This document shows positions 15,570 to 24,147 of a stretch of 64,000 nt of DNA, one piece after another. Both the position numbers and the translations under genes were made by a program. Origin of the DNA: Paenibacillus lautus NBRC 15380 (GTDB lineage: Bacteria; Bacillota; Bacilli; Paenibacillales; Paenibacillaceae); assembly GCF_004000945.1 (NCBI RefSeq), contig NZ_BIMF01000009.1, positions 124,001 through 188,000 of the forward strand, written 5' to 3'. The notes beneath the pieces were generated by a model. It was not told where the DNA came from, did not search any database, and was given only the letters and a program-made list of their open reading frames with translations. How positions within the stretch are numbered: the first letter of the stretch is position 1; every line of letters begins with the position of its first letter.

Positions 15570-16760
15570 TTATAGATTCGAACTTTCTTCCATGATCGAA
15601 TTTTCACCGGTGTTCATTCCGGCAAGCTCATCCTTGACCCGCTCCACACGTTTCACGGTTTCCTCGGCCAGTTGATAAACTTGATTACCGGACCTCTGAA
15701 CCTCTTGAACGGCGTTGTCCATTTCATTAAACATCTGGGCACCTTCCGTTACATACCCCTCGCAGGATTGGATTTCCCTGAGCGATGAAACTGCCCCCTT
15801 GGCTGTATCTGCTGCCAGGCGCTGGATGTGCTCGAGCAGCTGCGATATGTCCCCTGACAGCTTGCGTGTTTGTTTTGCCAGCGATTGTACCTCTGCCGCA
15901 ACCACTTGAAATCCCCGCCCATGCTCACCGGCATGAGCGGCTTCAATCGAGGCATTGATGGCCAGCAGACTGCTTTGGTTTGCAAGCTCGGTAATCATGC
16001 CGGTGATGGAAAATATACGGCTGGCATCGGCAGCGAGCTCGGAGGCCTGGCCTTCACGCTTCGTCATATCCTCCACAAGGCCAAGGTACGAGGTTCGGAC
16101 AAGATCCAATTTCTCCTTCCCGGTTTGTGACCACTCCCTCATGCGTATACATTCCGAGTTTGTTCTCGCTGCTGCCGTTCGGACTTCAGTTAACGAGGAT
16201 TGAATGTTCCGGGTATGCCGGTAGCTTTCCTGCAGGATCAGTTCCCGCTTCTCTTCCGCTTCCGCTTGAAGCCCGCTGGACAGACTCATCAGATCCCGGA
16301 CGGTAAGCACGCCCAGCAGCCGGTCAGCCTCCGTGATCAGGACACAATCGTAAAATTTTGAATCCGGGCGCTGCAGGGACCATTCCAGCAGCGTTCCGAC
16401 CTTCTCGGAAATATCGACACGCATCGGTTGATGGTCCGCAAACTGAAAGGCTGGCTTGGAGTAATACAGGTCAACGGCAAACCTGCCCATCATTCGCTGG
16501 TAAAAGACATCCCGCATGATCAGTCCTGCCGGTGTATCCGCCTCATCGCAATAAATAACGCACGGAATACGGTAGTCCTTCGCAAACACATTCAGCACAT
16601 CGAGGCAGGATTCAGATTTTCTTATAACAGGGACCCTTCTTATGTAATGCCGATATAATGCGCCTGCTTCAGGATCGCTTGTTACTTGTCCATCAAGTTC
16701 CGGCTCTACCTCCATCTTCATTCTCTCTGTCTGATTCGGTTTGGTTTGAAGCAGTGTCAT
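15570..16760 (-). CDS. CBS-domain methyl-accepting chemotaxis-like protein
   Basis: A 396-residue soluble protein with no membrane segment. A CBS-domain pair (about 35-165: RRVPVIRKSES ... GVLTVRDLMSL) is followed by a chemoreceptor signalling coiled coil (~170-380) whose hairpin tip NQSSLLAINASIEAAHAGEHGRGFQVVA (260-288, written here only by its ends NQSS and QVVA) is intact. Such proteins normally bind CheW/CheA. CBS pairs bind adenine nucleotides, so this could couple energy state to CheA. It sits between phoP and pstS with its own sigma-A-like promoter. Function in phosphate response is unproven. Confidence 0.85.
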   Translation of the reverse strand: MTLLQTKPNQTERMKMEVEPELDGQVTSDPEAGALYRHYIRRVPVIRKSESCLDVLNVFAKDYRIPCVIYCDEADTPAGLIMRDVFYQRMMGRFAVDLYYSKPAFQFADHQPMRVDISEKVGTLLEWSLQRPDSKFYDCVLITEADRLLGVLTVRDLMSLSSGLQAEAEEKRELILQESYRHTRNIQSSLTEVRTAAARTNSECIRMREWSQTGKEKLDLVRTSYLGLVEDMTKREGQASELAADASRIFSITGMITELANQSSLLAINASIEAAHAGEHGRGFQVVAAEVQSLAKQTRKLSGDISQLLEHIQRLAADTAKGAVSSLREIQSCEGYVTEGAQMFNEMDNAVQEVQRSGNQVYQLAEETVKRVERVKDELAGMNTGENSIMEESSNL

Positions 16761-16821
16761 GCGCCTTCACCCCTTCTTCATCTGGTCCTTTAGACGCATC
16801 TTACCGGACAAGTATTATGGG

Positions 16822-16851
16822 AATATACTCGAATGATTAAGGGAGTGTAAA
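16822..16851 (-). promoter_or_regulatory. Sigma-A-like promoter of the CBS-chemoreceptor gene
   Basis: TTTACA (16851-16846) and TATATT (16827-16822) are 18 bases apart on the minus strand, 62 bases before the ATG. TTTACA also matches a single PHO-box unit and is followed 11 bases on by the weak unit TTAATC, so weak PhoP control is possible but not shown. Confidence 0.5.
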
Positions 16852-16913
16852 CTACGGAAGGATCATGGCCGGGATATGAGACATTAGACATGTCAGAATC
16901 AAACCAAAGACCC

Positions 16914-16963
16914 AAAAAAAAAGACCCCTCATCATTTCAAACGGAATGATGGGAGCCTTTTTT
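16914..16963 (-). terminator. Terminator overlapping the phoP 3' end
   Basis: GGCTCCCATCATT ... AATGATGAGGGGTC followed by nine T on the minus strand. The left arm of the stem is coding sequence of phoP and the stop codon lies in the loop. Confidence 0.8.
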
Positions 16964-17668
16964 CGGATTCACTACGAGTTTATAACCAACCCCGCGAATG
17001 GAGTCAATGTGTACAGATTCAGGATCGAGCTCAAGCTTCTTGCGCAGGGAACTCACATGAACGTCCACGGTTCGCTGACCGCCGATATAATCGAAGCCCC
17101 AGACCACGTTCATCAGATCATCCCTCGTTAACACTACGCCCGGTTTTTTGGCCAGGTAGAGCAGCACCTCAAATTCTTTCGGCCGGAGATTAATGCTCTG
17201 ACCGCCAAGCCGGACCTCGTATTTCTCAGGATAGATTTCCAGCTGTCCAAGTGAAATGACGTTTCCTTGATGGTCTGTCGTCTTTACTTCATCGGCGTGA
17301 CCGGACACCCGGCGCATGACGGCCGATACACGGGCCAGCAGCTCAGATACGCCAAATGGCTTGGTAATATAGTCATCCGCCCCCATCTTCAGACCTTGAA
17401 CAACTTCCTCCTCGGCGTTCTTCGCGGTCAGAATGATGATCGGCGTGGTAATTCCGTTGCTGCGAAGCTTCTCTAAAATCTGAAAGCCGTTCATGCCAGG
17501 CAGCATGACATCCAGCAGAATCAGATCATATTCATGATGCGACGCTTTCTCGTAACCTGCGGTACCGTGTTCCTCTACCTCGACTTGAAAACCTTCCTGT
17601 GTCAGATTGTAGGACAACAGCCGCGAAAGTGTCGGCTCATCTTCAATAACAAGCATGCGTTGCGTCAA
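16937..17668 (-). CDS. phoP: Phosphate response regulator PhoP
   Basis: A 243-residue OmpR-type regulator. Receiver domain 1-~120 with phospho-acceptor Asp53 (LLDVMLPG) and the conserved Thr and Lys of the active site (ILTAKN, YITKPF); winged-helix DNA-binding domain ~145-235 (RTVDVHVSSLRKKL recognition region). It activates or represses phosphate-starvation genes through PHO boxes, one of which precedes it. It lies downstream of phoR, with 71 bases between them. Confidence 0.93.
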   Translation of the reverse strand: MTQRMLVIEDEPTLSRLLSYNLTQEGFQVEVEEHGTAGYEKASHHEYDLILLDVMLPGMNGFQILEKLRSNGITTPIIILTAKNAEEEVVQGLKMGADDYITKPFGVSELLARVSAVMRRVSGHADEVKTTDHQGNVISLGQLEIYPEKYEVRLGGQSINLRPKEFEVLLYLAKKPGVVLTRDDLMNVVWGFDYIGGQRTVDVHVSSLRKKLELDPESVHIDSIRGVGYKLVVNPKKGSHHSV

Positions 17669-17715
17669 TGTTACCCCCGCCCTTATCTTGATAATTGGAC
17701 TGCTAAATGCAAGTA

Positions 17716-17743
17716 TATCAACAGAATGTTAACGGAGTGTTAA
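17716..17743 (-). promoter_or_regulatory. PHO box between phoR and phoP
   Basis: On the minus strand TTAACA (17743-17738), TTAACA (17732-17727) and TTGATA (17721-17716) recur every 11 bases. The first unit includes the phoR stop codon TAA. It reads towards phoP, 48 bases before its start, implying an autoregulated internal promoter for phoP. Confidence 0.8.
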
Positions 17744-19554
17744 CTTCCTGTATCGGCCGTTTCCTGCAATACCGGGAGCTCAATGATGAAGGAGCTGCCG
17801 ATTCCCAGCTCGCTCTCCACCTTGATGGTTCCGTGATGAAGATCCACCAGATGCTTCACGATCGATAGTCCAAGCCCCGTTCCGCCTGATCCGCGCGAAC
17901 GCGCTTTATCCACCCGATAGAATCGTTCAAATATACGGGGAAGGTCTTTCTTCGGAATGCCAATCCCGGAATCCTTAACAATGAATTCCACAATATCCTC
18001 GGCATTCCCATTACTATGCTTTTCACGAGCCGTTAATTTTACTCGTCCGCCTTCTTGCGTGTAACTGATCGCATTCGAGAGCAGATTCATAAAGATCTGG
18101 CGAAGCTTGTCCTCGTCCCCCTCCATAAACAGCTCTTCCGGAATGTCGAGCTCCAGGCTGATCCGCTTCTTCTCCGCGACCGTGCGCATCATTTCGGATA
18201 TCGTATCGAAGAACGCCGACAGATGAATCGGCGAGTAATCCATCTGAATCCGCTTGGATTCGATCTTGGACAGCTCCAGAATGTCACCGATCAGCCGGTT
18301 CAGCCGTTCGGACTCGTCATAGATAATCTGGAGGAAGGAGCGCGATGTCTTCTCATCAGTAACCCCGCCGCCAAGCAGCGTTTCGGCAAATCCTTTAACC
18401 GCGGCAAGCGGAGTCTTCAGCTCATGAGACACGTTGGCTACGAATTCGCTCCGCATGCGTTCAAGTCTGCGGATATCACTTACATCCTGCAGCAGGAACA
18501 GCATGCCTCGATAAGACTCCTGCTCTTCCTCTTGCATCATCGCAACCCCATCCAGGCGGATGATCGATTCCACCGGATAATAAATGTTGCGCTCCTCATG
18601 GAAGCCTTCCTTGCTCTCCAGGCCTTCCTCCATCAGTTTGGTCAATTCATAATGCTGCTTAAGCTCACGGTACGATTTGCCAGTTATCACTTCGGCATTA
18701 ATGCCGAGCATTTTCTCGGCAGCACGGTTCACAAGAATGATCTGGCCTGCCCCGCTCACCATGACAATACCGCCTGTCATATTGTTTAGAACGCTTTGCA
18801 GCAAATCTTCATTATCCCGTATCGTCCGCAGCTGGGTCTGTAGGCTGTCGGCCATGCCGTTAATGGCTTGCGCCAATTGACCGATTTCGTCTTTACGGTG
18901 AATCTTCACCCTCGCATCATATTCAAGGCGCGATATCCGTCTGGCTACGCGCGTGATCTTCTCCAGCGGCGATGTCAAGCCCTTGGCAACGCGATAACTC
19001 ACCAAGGCAGCAATCAGGAACAGCACCAGCAGGCCGATCCCCATGACAGTCCAGCCTTGTTTGACTCCCTGGTCCACTTCCTTGAGACTGACGGACAATC
19101 TGACGAATCCGTCGAAATTCTCTCCGGCCTTGACCGGAAGAGCGACGTACAGCATGTCCTGCTCAAGCGTATCGCTCCGACGAATGGTACTCCCGCGGCC
19201 TTCTTTTACCGCTTCAAGCATCTCCTCACGATAAGCGTGGTTATCCATGGTTAACGGATCACTCTCCGAATCCCCGATAACCTTACCATCCTTCAATATA
19301 AACGTCACTCTCGCATCGGACAGTTCCTCAAGCTGCACGGATCTGTTGGTATAATACGAAAGAGCATCCGCGCTGTCCGTATCCGGAAACTCCATCATGG
19401 TCTGCAGAAGCCGTATCTCCCGGACCATATTGTCCTCCAGCAGCTGAATATGGGACTGCTTGAATACCGTCACCATAGCCAGTCCTGCCGCGAGCATAGA
19501 TAACCCAATTAAAGTAAGCATAATTAGAGTCAAACGATTGCGATACTGCCTCAT
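17740..19554 (-). CDS. phoR: Phosphate sensor histidine kinase PhoR
   Basis: A 604-residue membrane kinase. TM1 (about 9-29), an extracytoplasmic domain (~30-165), TM2 (~168-188), HAMP (~190-242), PAS (~250-365), HisKA with phospho-acceptor His in VSHELKTPL (~376), and HATPase_c with N, G1 (DSGIGIP), F and G2 (GTGLGLS) boxes. Domain order equals that of B. subtilis PhoR. GAGGAGAGACC precedes the ATG. Only 25 bases separate it from the BASS transporter gene upstream, so the two may share a transcript. Confidence 0.92.
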   Translation of the reverse strand: MRQYRNRLTLIMLTLIGLSMLAAGLAMVTVFKQSHIQLLEDNMVREIRLLQTMMEFPDTDSADALSYYTNRSVQLEELSDARVTFILKDGKVIGDSESDPLTMDNHAYREEMLEAVKEGRGSTIRRSDTLEQDMLYVALPVKAGENFDGFVRLSVSLKEVDQGVKQGWTVMGIGLLVLFLIAALVSYRVAKGLTSPLEKITRVARRISRLEYDARVKIHRKDEIGQLAQAINGMADSLQTQLRTIRDNEDLLQSVLNNMTGGIVMVSGAGQIILVNRAAEKMLGINAEVITGKSYRELKQHYELTKLMEEGLESKEGFHEERNIYYPVESIIRLDGVAMMQEEEQESYRGMLFLLQDVSDIRRLERMRSEFVANVSHELKTPLAAVKGFAETLLGGGVTDEKTSRSFLQIIYDESERLNRLIGDILELSKIESKRIQMDYSPIHLSAFFDTISEMMRTVAEKKRISLELDIPEELFMEGDEDKLRQIFMNLLSNAISYTQEGGRVKLTAREKHSNGNAEDIVEFIVKDSGIGIPKKDLPRIFERFYRVDKARSRGSGGTGLGLSIVKHLVDLHHGTIKVESELGIGSSFIIELPVLQETADTGS

Positions 19555-19579
19555 GGTCTCTCCTCTTTCTGCCGCGTGG

Positions 19580-20551
19580 TCATTTTGGATAACTTACCGT
19601 CCGTGTGCGTCTTCGGTGAAATAACGCATGAATGATGGTTGCCGCCGGCTGCTGGAACATAATGCCCAGCACTACCGGAATCGAAGCCTGGGGCGAGAAA
19701 TAAGTTGTAGCCAGCACCATCCCGAGTGATATATTACGCATTCCGGACGCGTATGTAAATGTAATTTGCATTTCCCGTGTCGGTCCCAGCATCGCATACG
19801 AGCCAAAATAACCAAGCAAATAACAGATCACAATCAGCGTGAAGACAACCGGGACGAGCACCAGCATCTCCTCTTTCATGCCTGCTGCATGGGGAGCGAT
19901 GGCTGCTGCATTCAGCATAACCACAAGCATAAAAAACAGCTTCGATATCGGCTGGGCTACGGGAGCCGACCAGTCTTTAATCCGTCCTTTGGAACCTTCA
20001 TACAGCATCACCCCGATCAGAGTGGGCAATACCACCATCGTCAGCAAATCGAGAATCAGCTCAGACGCATTCCAGGTAACCAGCGCATCCCCGATAAACA
20101 TATCCATCAAAGCCGGGACGACTAGCGGACTGAGTATGGTATCCAGCACGACCACCGCTAAGATGAACGGAACGCTGCCGCCGGAGCTACCGACCCACAT
20201 CACCGAGGATATCCCCAGCGGAATGATCGCAAATAACAGCAAGCCGATCGTATAATCCGAGTGCGCACCAAACACGGCCGAGCCCAGTCCATAGGCAAGC
20301 AACGGAGCTGCCGCATGGGCAAGAAAGAGCGTTAACATAACGGCAAAGGGGCGTTTTAGAACCCCTTGCAGATGACGGATCCCACAGCCAAGCGCCATAA
20401 CCAGCGTGATATAACCGAATAGATAAGGAATCCAGTGAACAAAGTCCAGCAAAACATCCGAAAGCAGCCAGCCTAGCACCAGCGAGCCGGGAATCAAGAG
20501 AAAGGTGTACTTTTCAAACCAAGATGCAAAGGCCAGTCCAAAACTTCTCAC
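19580..20551 (-). CDS. BASS-family (bile acid:sodium symporter-like) transporter
   Basis: A 323-residue protein with about ten membrane helices and the family's paired halves (GSSGGSVPFILAVVVLDT and YASGMRNISLGMVLA regions). Relatives co-transport organic anions with sodium. Start is GTG at 20551 because AGGAGG lies seven bases before it; the earlier ATG at 20620 has no site. It is likely co-transcribed with phoR-phoP, but no PHO box is seen upstream. The substrate is unknown. Confidence 0.83.
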   Translation of the reverse strand: MRSFGLAFASWFEKYTFLLIPGSLVLGWLLSDVLLDFVHWIPYLFGYITLVMALGCGIRHLQGVLKRPFAVMLTLFLAHAAAPLLAYGLGSAVFGAHSDYTIGLLLFAIIPLGISSVMWVGSSGGSVPFILAVVVLDTILSPLVVPALMDMFIGDALVTWNASELILDLLTMVVLPTLIGVMLYEGSKGRIKDWSAPVAQPISKLFFMLVVMLNAAAIAPHAAGMKEEMLVLVPVVFTLIVICYLLGYFGSYAMLGPTREMQITFTYASGMRNISLGMVLATTYFSPQASIPVVLGIMFQQPAATIIHALFHRRRTRTVSYPK

Positions 20552-20656
20552 CTGTTTCCTCCTATGACTGAATTGACGTATTTGACTTTCATCATAAACC
20601 GGAGCGTGCGAAAACCGCAACGAAAATTCGAAATAAGGGACCCAATCCCAAGCTCA

Positions 20657-20700
20657 ACAAAAAAGCATCGACCGGCTCATTGTGGCCAATCAATGCTTCT
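20657..20700 (-). terminator. Terminator of the fumarase gene
   Basis: AAGCATTGATTGGCC ... GGTCGATGCTTTTTTG on the minus strand, a stem with few mismatches and a T-run, starting 15 bases beyond the stop. Confidence 0.75.
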
Positions 20701-20714
20701 TCATATGCTATGGA

Positions 20715-22268
20715 TTAGGAGAACACCGGCTCTTTAAACATGGCCAGCTTCTCTGCCGAATCCTTGCTCACATCGGCATGCAGGCTGTTTCCGTGCGAAT
20801 CCATCGTGACGATGGCGGCAAAGCCATCGACCTCCAAATGCCACATCGCTTCCGGAATGCCAAACTCCATGAAATCCACGCCGTTTACTTTTTTGATGCA
20901 TCTCGCATAATACTGGGCGGCCCCGCCGATCGCATTCAGATACACGCCGCCATGCTCCTGCAGCGCTTGAAGCGTCTTCGGACCCATGCCGCCTTTTCCG
21001 ATGACCGCGCGAATGCCGAATTTTTTCAAAATATCGCCCTGGTACGGTTCCTCACGAATGCTGGTTGTCGGGCCTGCCGCCTTGACATGCCATCCCTCTT
21101 CATCCTGCATCATAACCGGGCCGCAGTGATAAATCACGGATCCGTTCAGATCGATAGGAGCATCGTGATCCATCAGGTATTTATGGAGCGCATCCCGTCC
21201 GGTATGCATCTCGCCTCGGATAACCACCACATCCCCAACGCGCAGGGAACGAATTTGCTCCTCGCTGATTGGCGTCTGCAGGACCACCTCGCGGCTCTTG
21301 GAATCACTTGGTCCGGAGTCCTCGGCTTGAGAAACAGCCGTTTCGGAATTTGCGTTCATCTGCACCTCGCTGCCCGCTTCATACAGCCAGTCCGTGATCT
21401 CCCCGGTTTCCGGCTCGACCAATACGCCCTGACGACGGAACGCCCAGCAGTTATAAGCAACCGATACAAAAAAGCTTGCCGGCAAACGGTTCATCGCACC
21501 GATCTTGCAGCCGAGCAGCGTGACTTCTCCGCCAAAGCCCATCGTGCCGATCCCCAGCTTATTTGCATTTTCCAATATGTAATCTTCGAGCTTCGCCAAA
21601 TCTTCATTCGGATTCACATCTTCCACATGACGGAACAGCTGATGCTTCGCAAGCTCATAACCGGTCGTCCGGTCGCCTCCGATGCCTACGCCGATAAATC
21701 CAGCGCTGCAGCCCTGACCTTGAGCTTGATACACGGCATGCATGATGCATTTGCGGATTCCGTCCAGATCGCGGCCCGCTTTCCCCAACCCTTCAAGCTC
21801 TGCGGGAAGACTGTATTGAATGTTTTTGTTCTCGCAGCCGCCCCCTTTCAGGATGAGACGGACGTCCACCTTATCCTGCTCCCATTGCTCGAAATGGATG
21901 ACGGGCGTACCAGGACCGAGATTATCCCCGCTGTTAGCGCCAGTCAACGAATCCACCGAGTTTGGACGCAGCTTGCCATCCTTCGTGGCACGAATCACTG
22001 CAGAGTAAATCGCCTTCTTCATCTCGATTTGGTTCGCACCCACCGGTGTATGTACGATGAATGTTGGCATGCCGGTATCCTGGCAGATCGGCGATACTTC
22101 CTGCTCGGCCATCTCAATATTTTGAGCGATCGTTGCCAGTGCCAGCCCCGCTCGCGTTGCCGCATCCTCAGACGCTCGCCCGCGGTTGACTGCTCTTCGC
22201 ACATCTCCGGGCAAATTCGTGGAGGTTTCTACAATCAGTCGATACATGCTCTCTTCAAATAATTTCAT
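20715..22268 (-). CDS. Fumarate hydratase, class I (Fe-S)
   Basis: A 517-residue oxygen-sensitive fumarase that converts fumarate to malate in the TCA cycle. The alpha part carries the cluster ligands in CQDTGMPTF, GGGCENKN and GQGCSAGFIG, and the beta part includes IYHCGPVMM and IGKGGMGPKT. A variable Ser/Glu-rich linker (about 325-350) joins the two. Start chosen at 22268 (MKLFEESMYRL); the upstream frame lacks family character, and Met at 22247 is an alternative. Confidence 0.93.
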   Translation of the reverse strand: MKLFEESMYRLIVETSTNLPGDVRRAVNRGRASEDAATRAGLALATIAQNIEMAEQEVSPICQDTGMPTFIVHTPVGANQIEMKKAIYSAVIRATKDGKLRPNSVDSLTGANSGDNLGPGTPVIHFEQWEQDKVDVRLILKGGGCENKNIQYSLPAELEGLGKAGRDLDGIRKCIMHAVYQAQGQGCSAGFIGVGIGGDRTTGYELAKHQLFRHVEDVNPNEDLAKLEDYILENANKLGIGTMGFGGEVTLLGCKIGAMNRLPASFFVSVAYNCWAFRRQGVLVEPETGEITDWLYEAGSEVQMNANSETAVSQAEDSGPSDSKSREVVLQTPISEEQIRSLRVGDVVVIRGEMHTGRDALHKYLMDHDAPIDLNGSVIYHCGPVMMQDEEGWHVKAAGPTTSIREEPYQGDILKKFGIRAVIGKGGMGPKTLQALQEHGGVYLNAIGGAAQYYARCIKKVNGVDFMEFGIPEAMWHLEVDGFAAIVTMDSHGNSLHADVSKDSAEKLAMFKEPVFS

Positions 22269-22487
22269 AACGTTGGTAAACTCCTCTCTTTCATAACCCA
22301 GACATGATAGCAAAAAAGAATCATTATAAACTGCCAATATTGTTATCATATCATATCATTTCGCACATGAAAGGGTTTACTTGAAAAAATGAAAGAGTAG
22401 AGAAAATGTGTTGATTTTCCCCGTCGCATCGACCATACCAATTCTATGAATCTCACATATATTGGTTAAGGAAAGGAGGTGATTGCT

Positions 22488-22859
22488 ATGATGAAAGCCT
22501 CAATCTCCCAGGTGGTCTTTCCAAGACTTGCCCTGTTTAGAAATGAGTTTTACAGAGGACGCCGATTTGTGGTTCGTGGAAACGTCGGGATCCGCAATCT
22601 CGAGAGAACTTTCGGGGACATTGAAAGCTTGAGATTCTTCTCCACCAACTCCAATGCAACCCTGGTCCTGTTCTCGGAGACGAATTTCAGGGGCGCCTTC
22701 AGGGTGTTCCGAGGCAACACTAACATCGCTGATCTTGATGATATTATTCGCGGCGAAGAGCCGGAATCCATTATCAGCTCCAACCGTCGATTGACGCGCG
22801 CTCAGATCAGAGCGATTCGGGAAACCGGCGTGCTTCCATCCGGTTTCAGAAGCATCTGA
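22488..22859 (+). CDS. Beta/gamma-crystallin-like small protein
   Basis: A 123-residue protein with two similar halves: LFRNEFYRGRRFVVRGNVGIRNL (about 15-37, given by its ends LFRN and IRNL) and LFSETNFRGAFRVFRGNTNIADL (about 58-80, ends LFSE and IADL). Each has the aromatic-x4-5-F-x-G pattern of a crystallin Greek-key motif. The canonical calcium motif (N/D)(N/D)xx(S/T)S is not obvious. No signal peptide. AAGGAGGTG precedes two adjacent ATGs. Divergent from fumarase and convergent with the SDR. Family assignment is from pattern only. Confidence 0.6.
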   Translation: MMKASISQVVFPRLALFRNEFYRGRRFVVRGNVGIRNLERTFGDIESLRFFSTNSNATLVLFSETNFRGAFRVFRGNTNIADLDDIIRGEEPESIISSNRRLTRAQIRAIRETGVLPSGFRSI

Positions 22860-22907
22860 TTCACCTAAGCCAAGCCCCATAACCTCTCCTCTCACCCATG
22901 ATAAAAT

Positions 22908-22942
22908 AACGGACATCCGGGCCGAAGCCCCGGATGTCCGCT
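22908..22942. terminator. Bidirectional terminator
   Basis: CGGACATCCGGG-CCGAAG-CCCCGGATGTCCG is a near-perfect stem between two converging genes. Confidence 0.8.
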
Positions 22943-22992
22943 CTGTTTTCCATGTTATGTTGTAACTATCGGTTGTTAGCAAATGAATCGTC

Positions 22993-23859
22993 TTAGCCGT
23001 TAATCACTTCGCCGCCGTTCACGTGAATCACTTGGCCGCTCACATAGGAGGAGTCCGTCGAAGCAAGATATACATAGGCAGGAGCCAGTTCTTCCGGTTG
23101 ACCCGGACGTTTCATCGGCTGGGTCGCCCCAAACTCGGCTACCTGATCCGGCGGGAACGTTGAAGGAATCAGCGGCGTCCAGATCGGTCCCGGGGCAACG
23201 GCATTCACTCGGATTCCTTGCCCGACCACGTTCATCGACAACGAACGCGTAAAGGCCACGATAGCTCCCTTGGTTGATGCATAATCCAGCAGCTGCGGAC
23301 TTCCCCGATATGCCGTAATGGAGGTTGTATTAATAATCGAGCTTCCCTTGGACAGATGCGGCATCGCCGCCTGCGTCAGATAGAACATGCCGAATATATT
23401 CGTACGGAATGTCCGCTCCAATTGTTCTTTGGTAATATCCTCAATCTTTTTCTGTGGATGCTGTTCGGCTGCGTTGTTGACAAGAATATCGAGCTTTCCG
23501 AGCTTCTCCACGGTTTCGGTGACCGCATCGCGGCAAAATGCATCATCGCCAACGTCGCCGGCGATAAGCAGGCATTTACGGCCTTCCTGCTCCACCTGAC
23601 GCTTGGTCTCTTCCGCATCCTTGTGCTCGCTCAAATACACAATGGATACGTCCGCGCCTTCCTTGGCATAGTGGACCGCAACCGCACGGCCGATTCCGCT
23701 GTCGCCTCCGGTAATTAGCGCAACCTTTCCTTGTAACTTACCGGCTGCTTTGTACTCGTTGCTTTCAAACTCCGGTTTTGGGTGCATCTCCGATTCGGTT
23801 CCGGGTCTGTGATCCTGATGCTGGGGCGGCAATGTTTGCTTCTGTTGATCTTGTGGCAT
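22993..23859 (-). CDS. SDR-family oxidoreductase with long N-terminal extension
   Basis: A 288-residue classical-type short-chain reductase. A polar Gln/Pro/His-rich N-terminal extension (1-~40) precedes TGGDSGIGRAVA (50-61), NNAAEQ, catalytic Ser in NTTSITAY and YASTK. It closely resembles the B. subtilis general-stress YdaD/YhxD group, in which the same extension and a TGGDSGIGRA motif occur. The physiological substrate is unknown. AGGAG site before ATG. Confidence 0.9.
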   Translation of the reverse strand: MPQDQQKQTLPPQHQDHRPGTESEMHPKPEFESNEYKAAGKLQGKVALITGGDSGIGRAVAVHYAKEGADVSIVYLSEHKDAEETKRQVEQEGRKCLLIAGDVGDDAFCRDAVTETVEKLGKLDILVNNAAEQHPQKKIEDITKEQLERTFRTNIFGMFYLTQAAMPHLSKGSSIINTTSITAYRGSPQLLDYASTKGAIVAFTRSLSMNVVGQGIRVNAVAPGPIWTPLIPSTFPPDQVAEFGATQPMKRPGQPEELAPAYVYLASTDSSYVSGQVIHVNGGEVING

Positions 23860-24056
23860 ATGAACATTTCTCCTTTCAGGTCAGTATCTCAAACTACCTC
23901 TCATAGGATGCGTTCGACGCGGCTTCTTATTCTCATAAAAAGCCCTTCGCTATTGTTTTTACCCATATTGAACGGGATCAAACGTAAGCGCGGCTCTTTT
24001 CCCGTAACAAAATCCCTCCTCAAAAACCGGGCCTTGCGCCTAAAGTCCAGTCAAGA

Positions 24057-24086
24057 TTTTGCTGGGACCCCCGGAACATATAATTG
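24057..24086. repeat. Intergenic repeat, copy B
   Basis: TTTGCTGGGACCCCC followed by GGAACATATAATTGC, a partial match to 10935-10962. It lies in the 288-base gap between the SDR and a membrane-protein gene; the gap otherwise shows only the terminator at 24096-24126. Confidence 0.4.
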
Positions 24087-24095
24087 CTGTAATAT

Positions 24096-24126
24096 CAAAA
24101 AAACCGACCGAATATACGGACGGCTT
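24096..24126 (-). terminator. Terminator after the four-helix membrane protein gene
   Basis: GCCGTCCG-TATATT-CGGTCGGTTTTTTT on the minus strand, one mismatch in the stem. Confidence 0.7.
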
Positions 24127-24147
24127 CTCTTTCATATGTAGCTGTTC

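Noticed and set aside
16835..16851. PHO box before the CBS-chemoreceptor gene
   Set aside because: Only one full unit (TTTACA) and one weak neighbour at 11 bases; too little to call a box.
20682..22262. 526-codon plus-strand open frame
   Set aside because: Antisense to the fumarase gene; composition (many His, Arg, Gln) is that of a mirror frame and it has no family signature.
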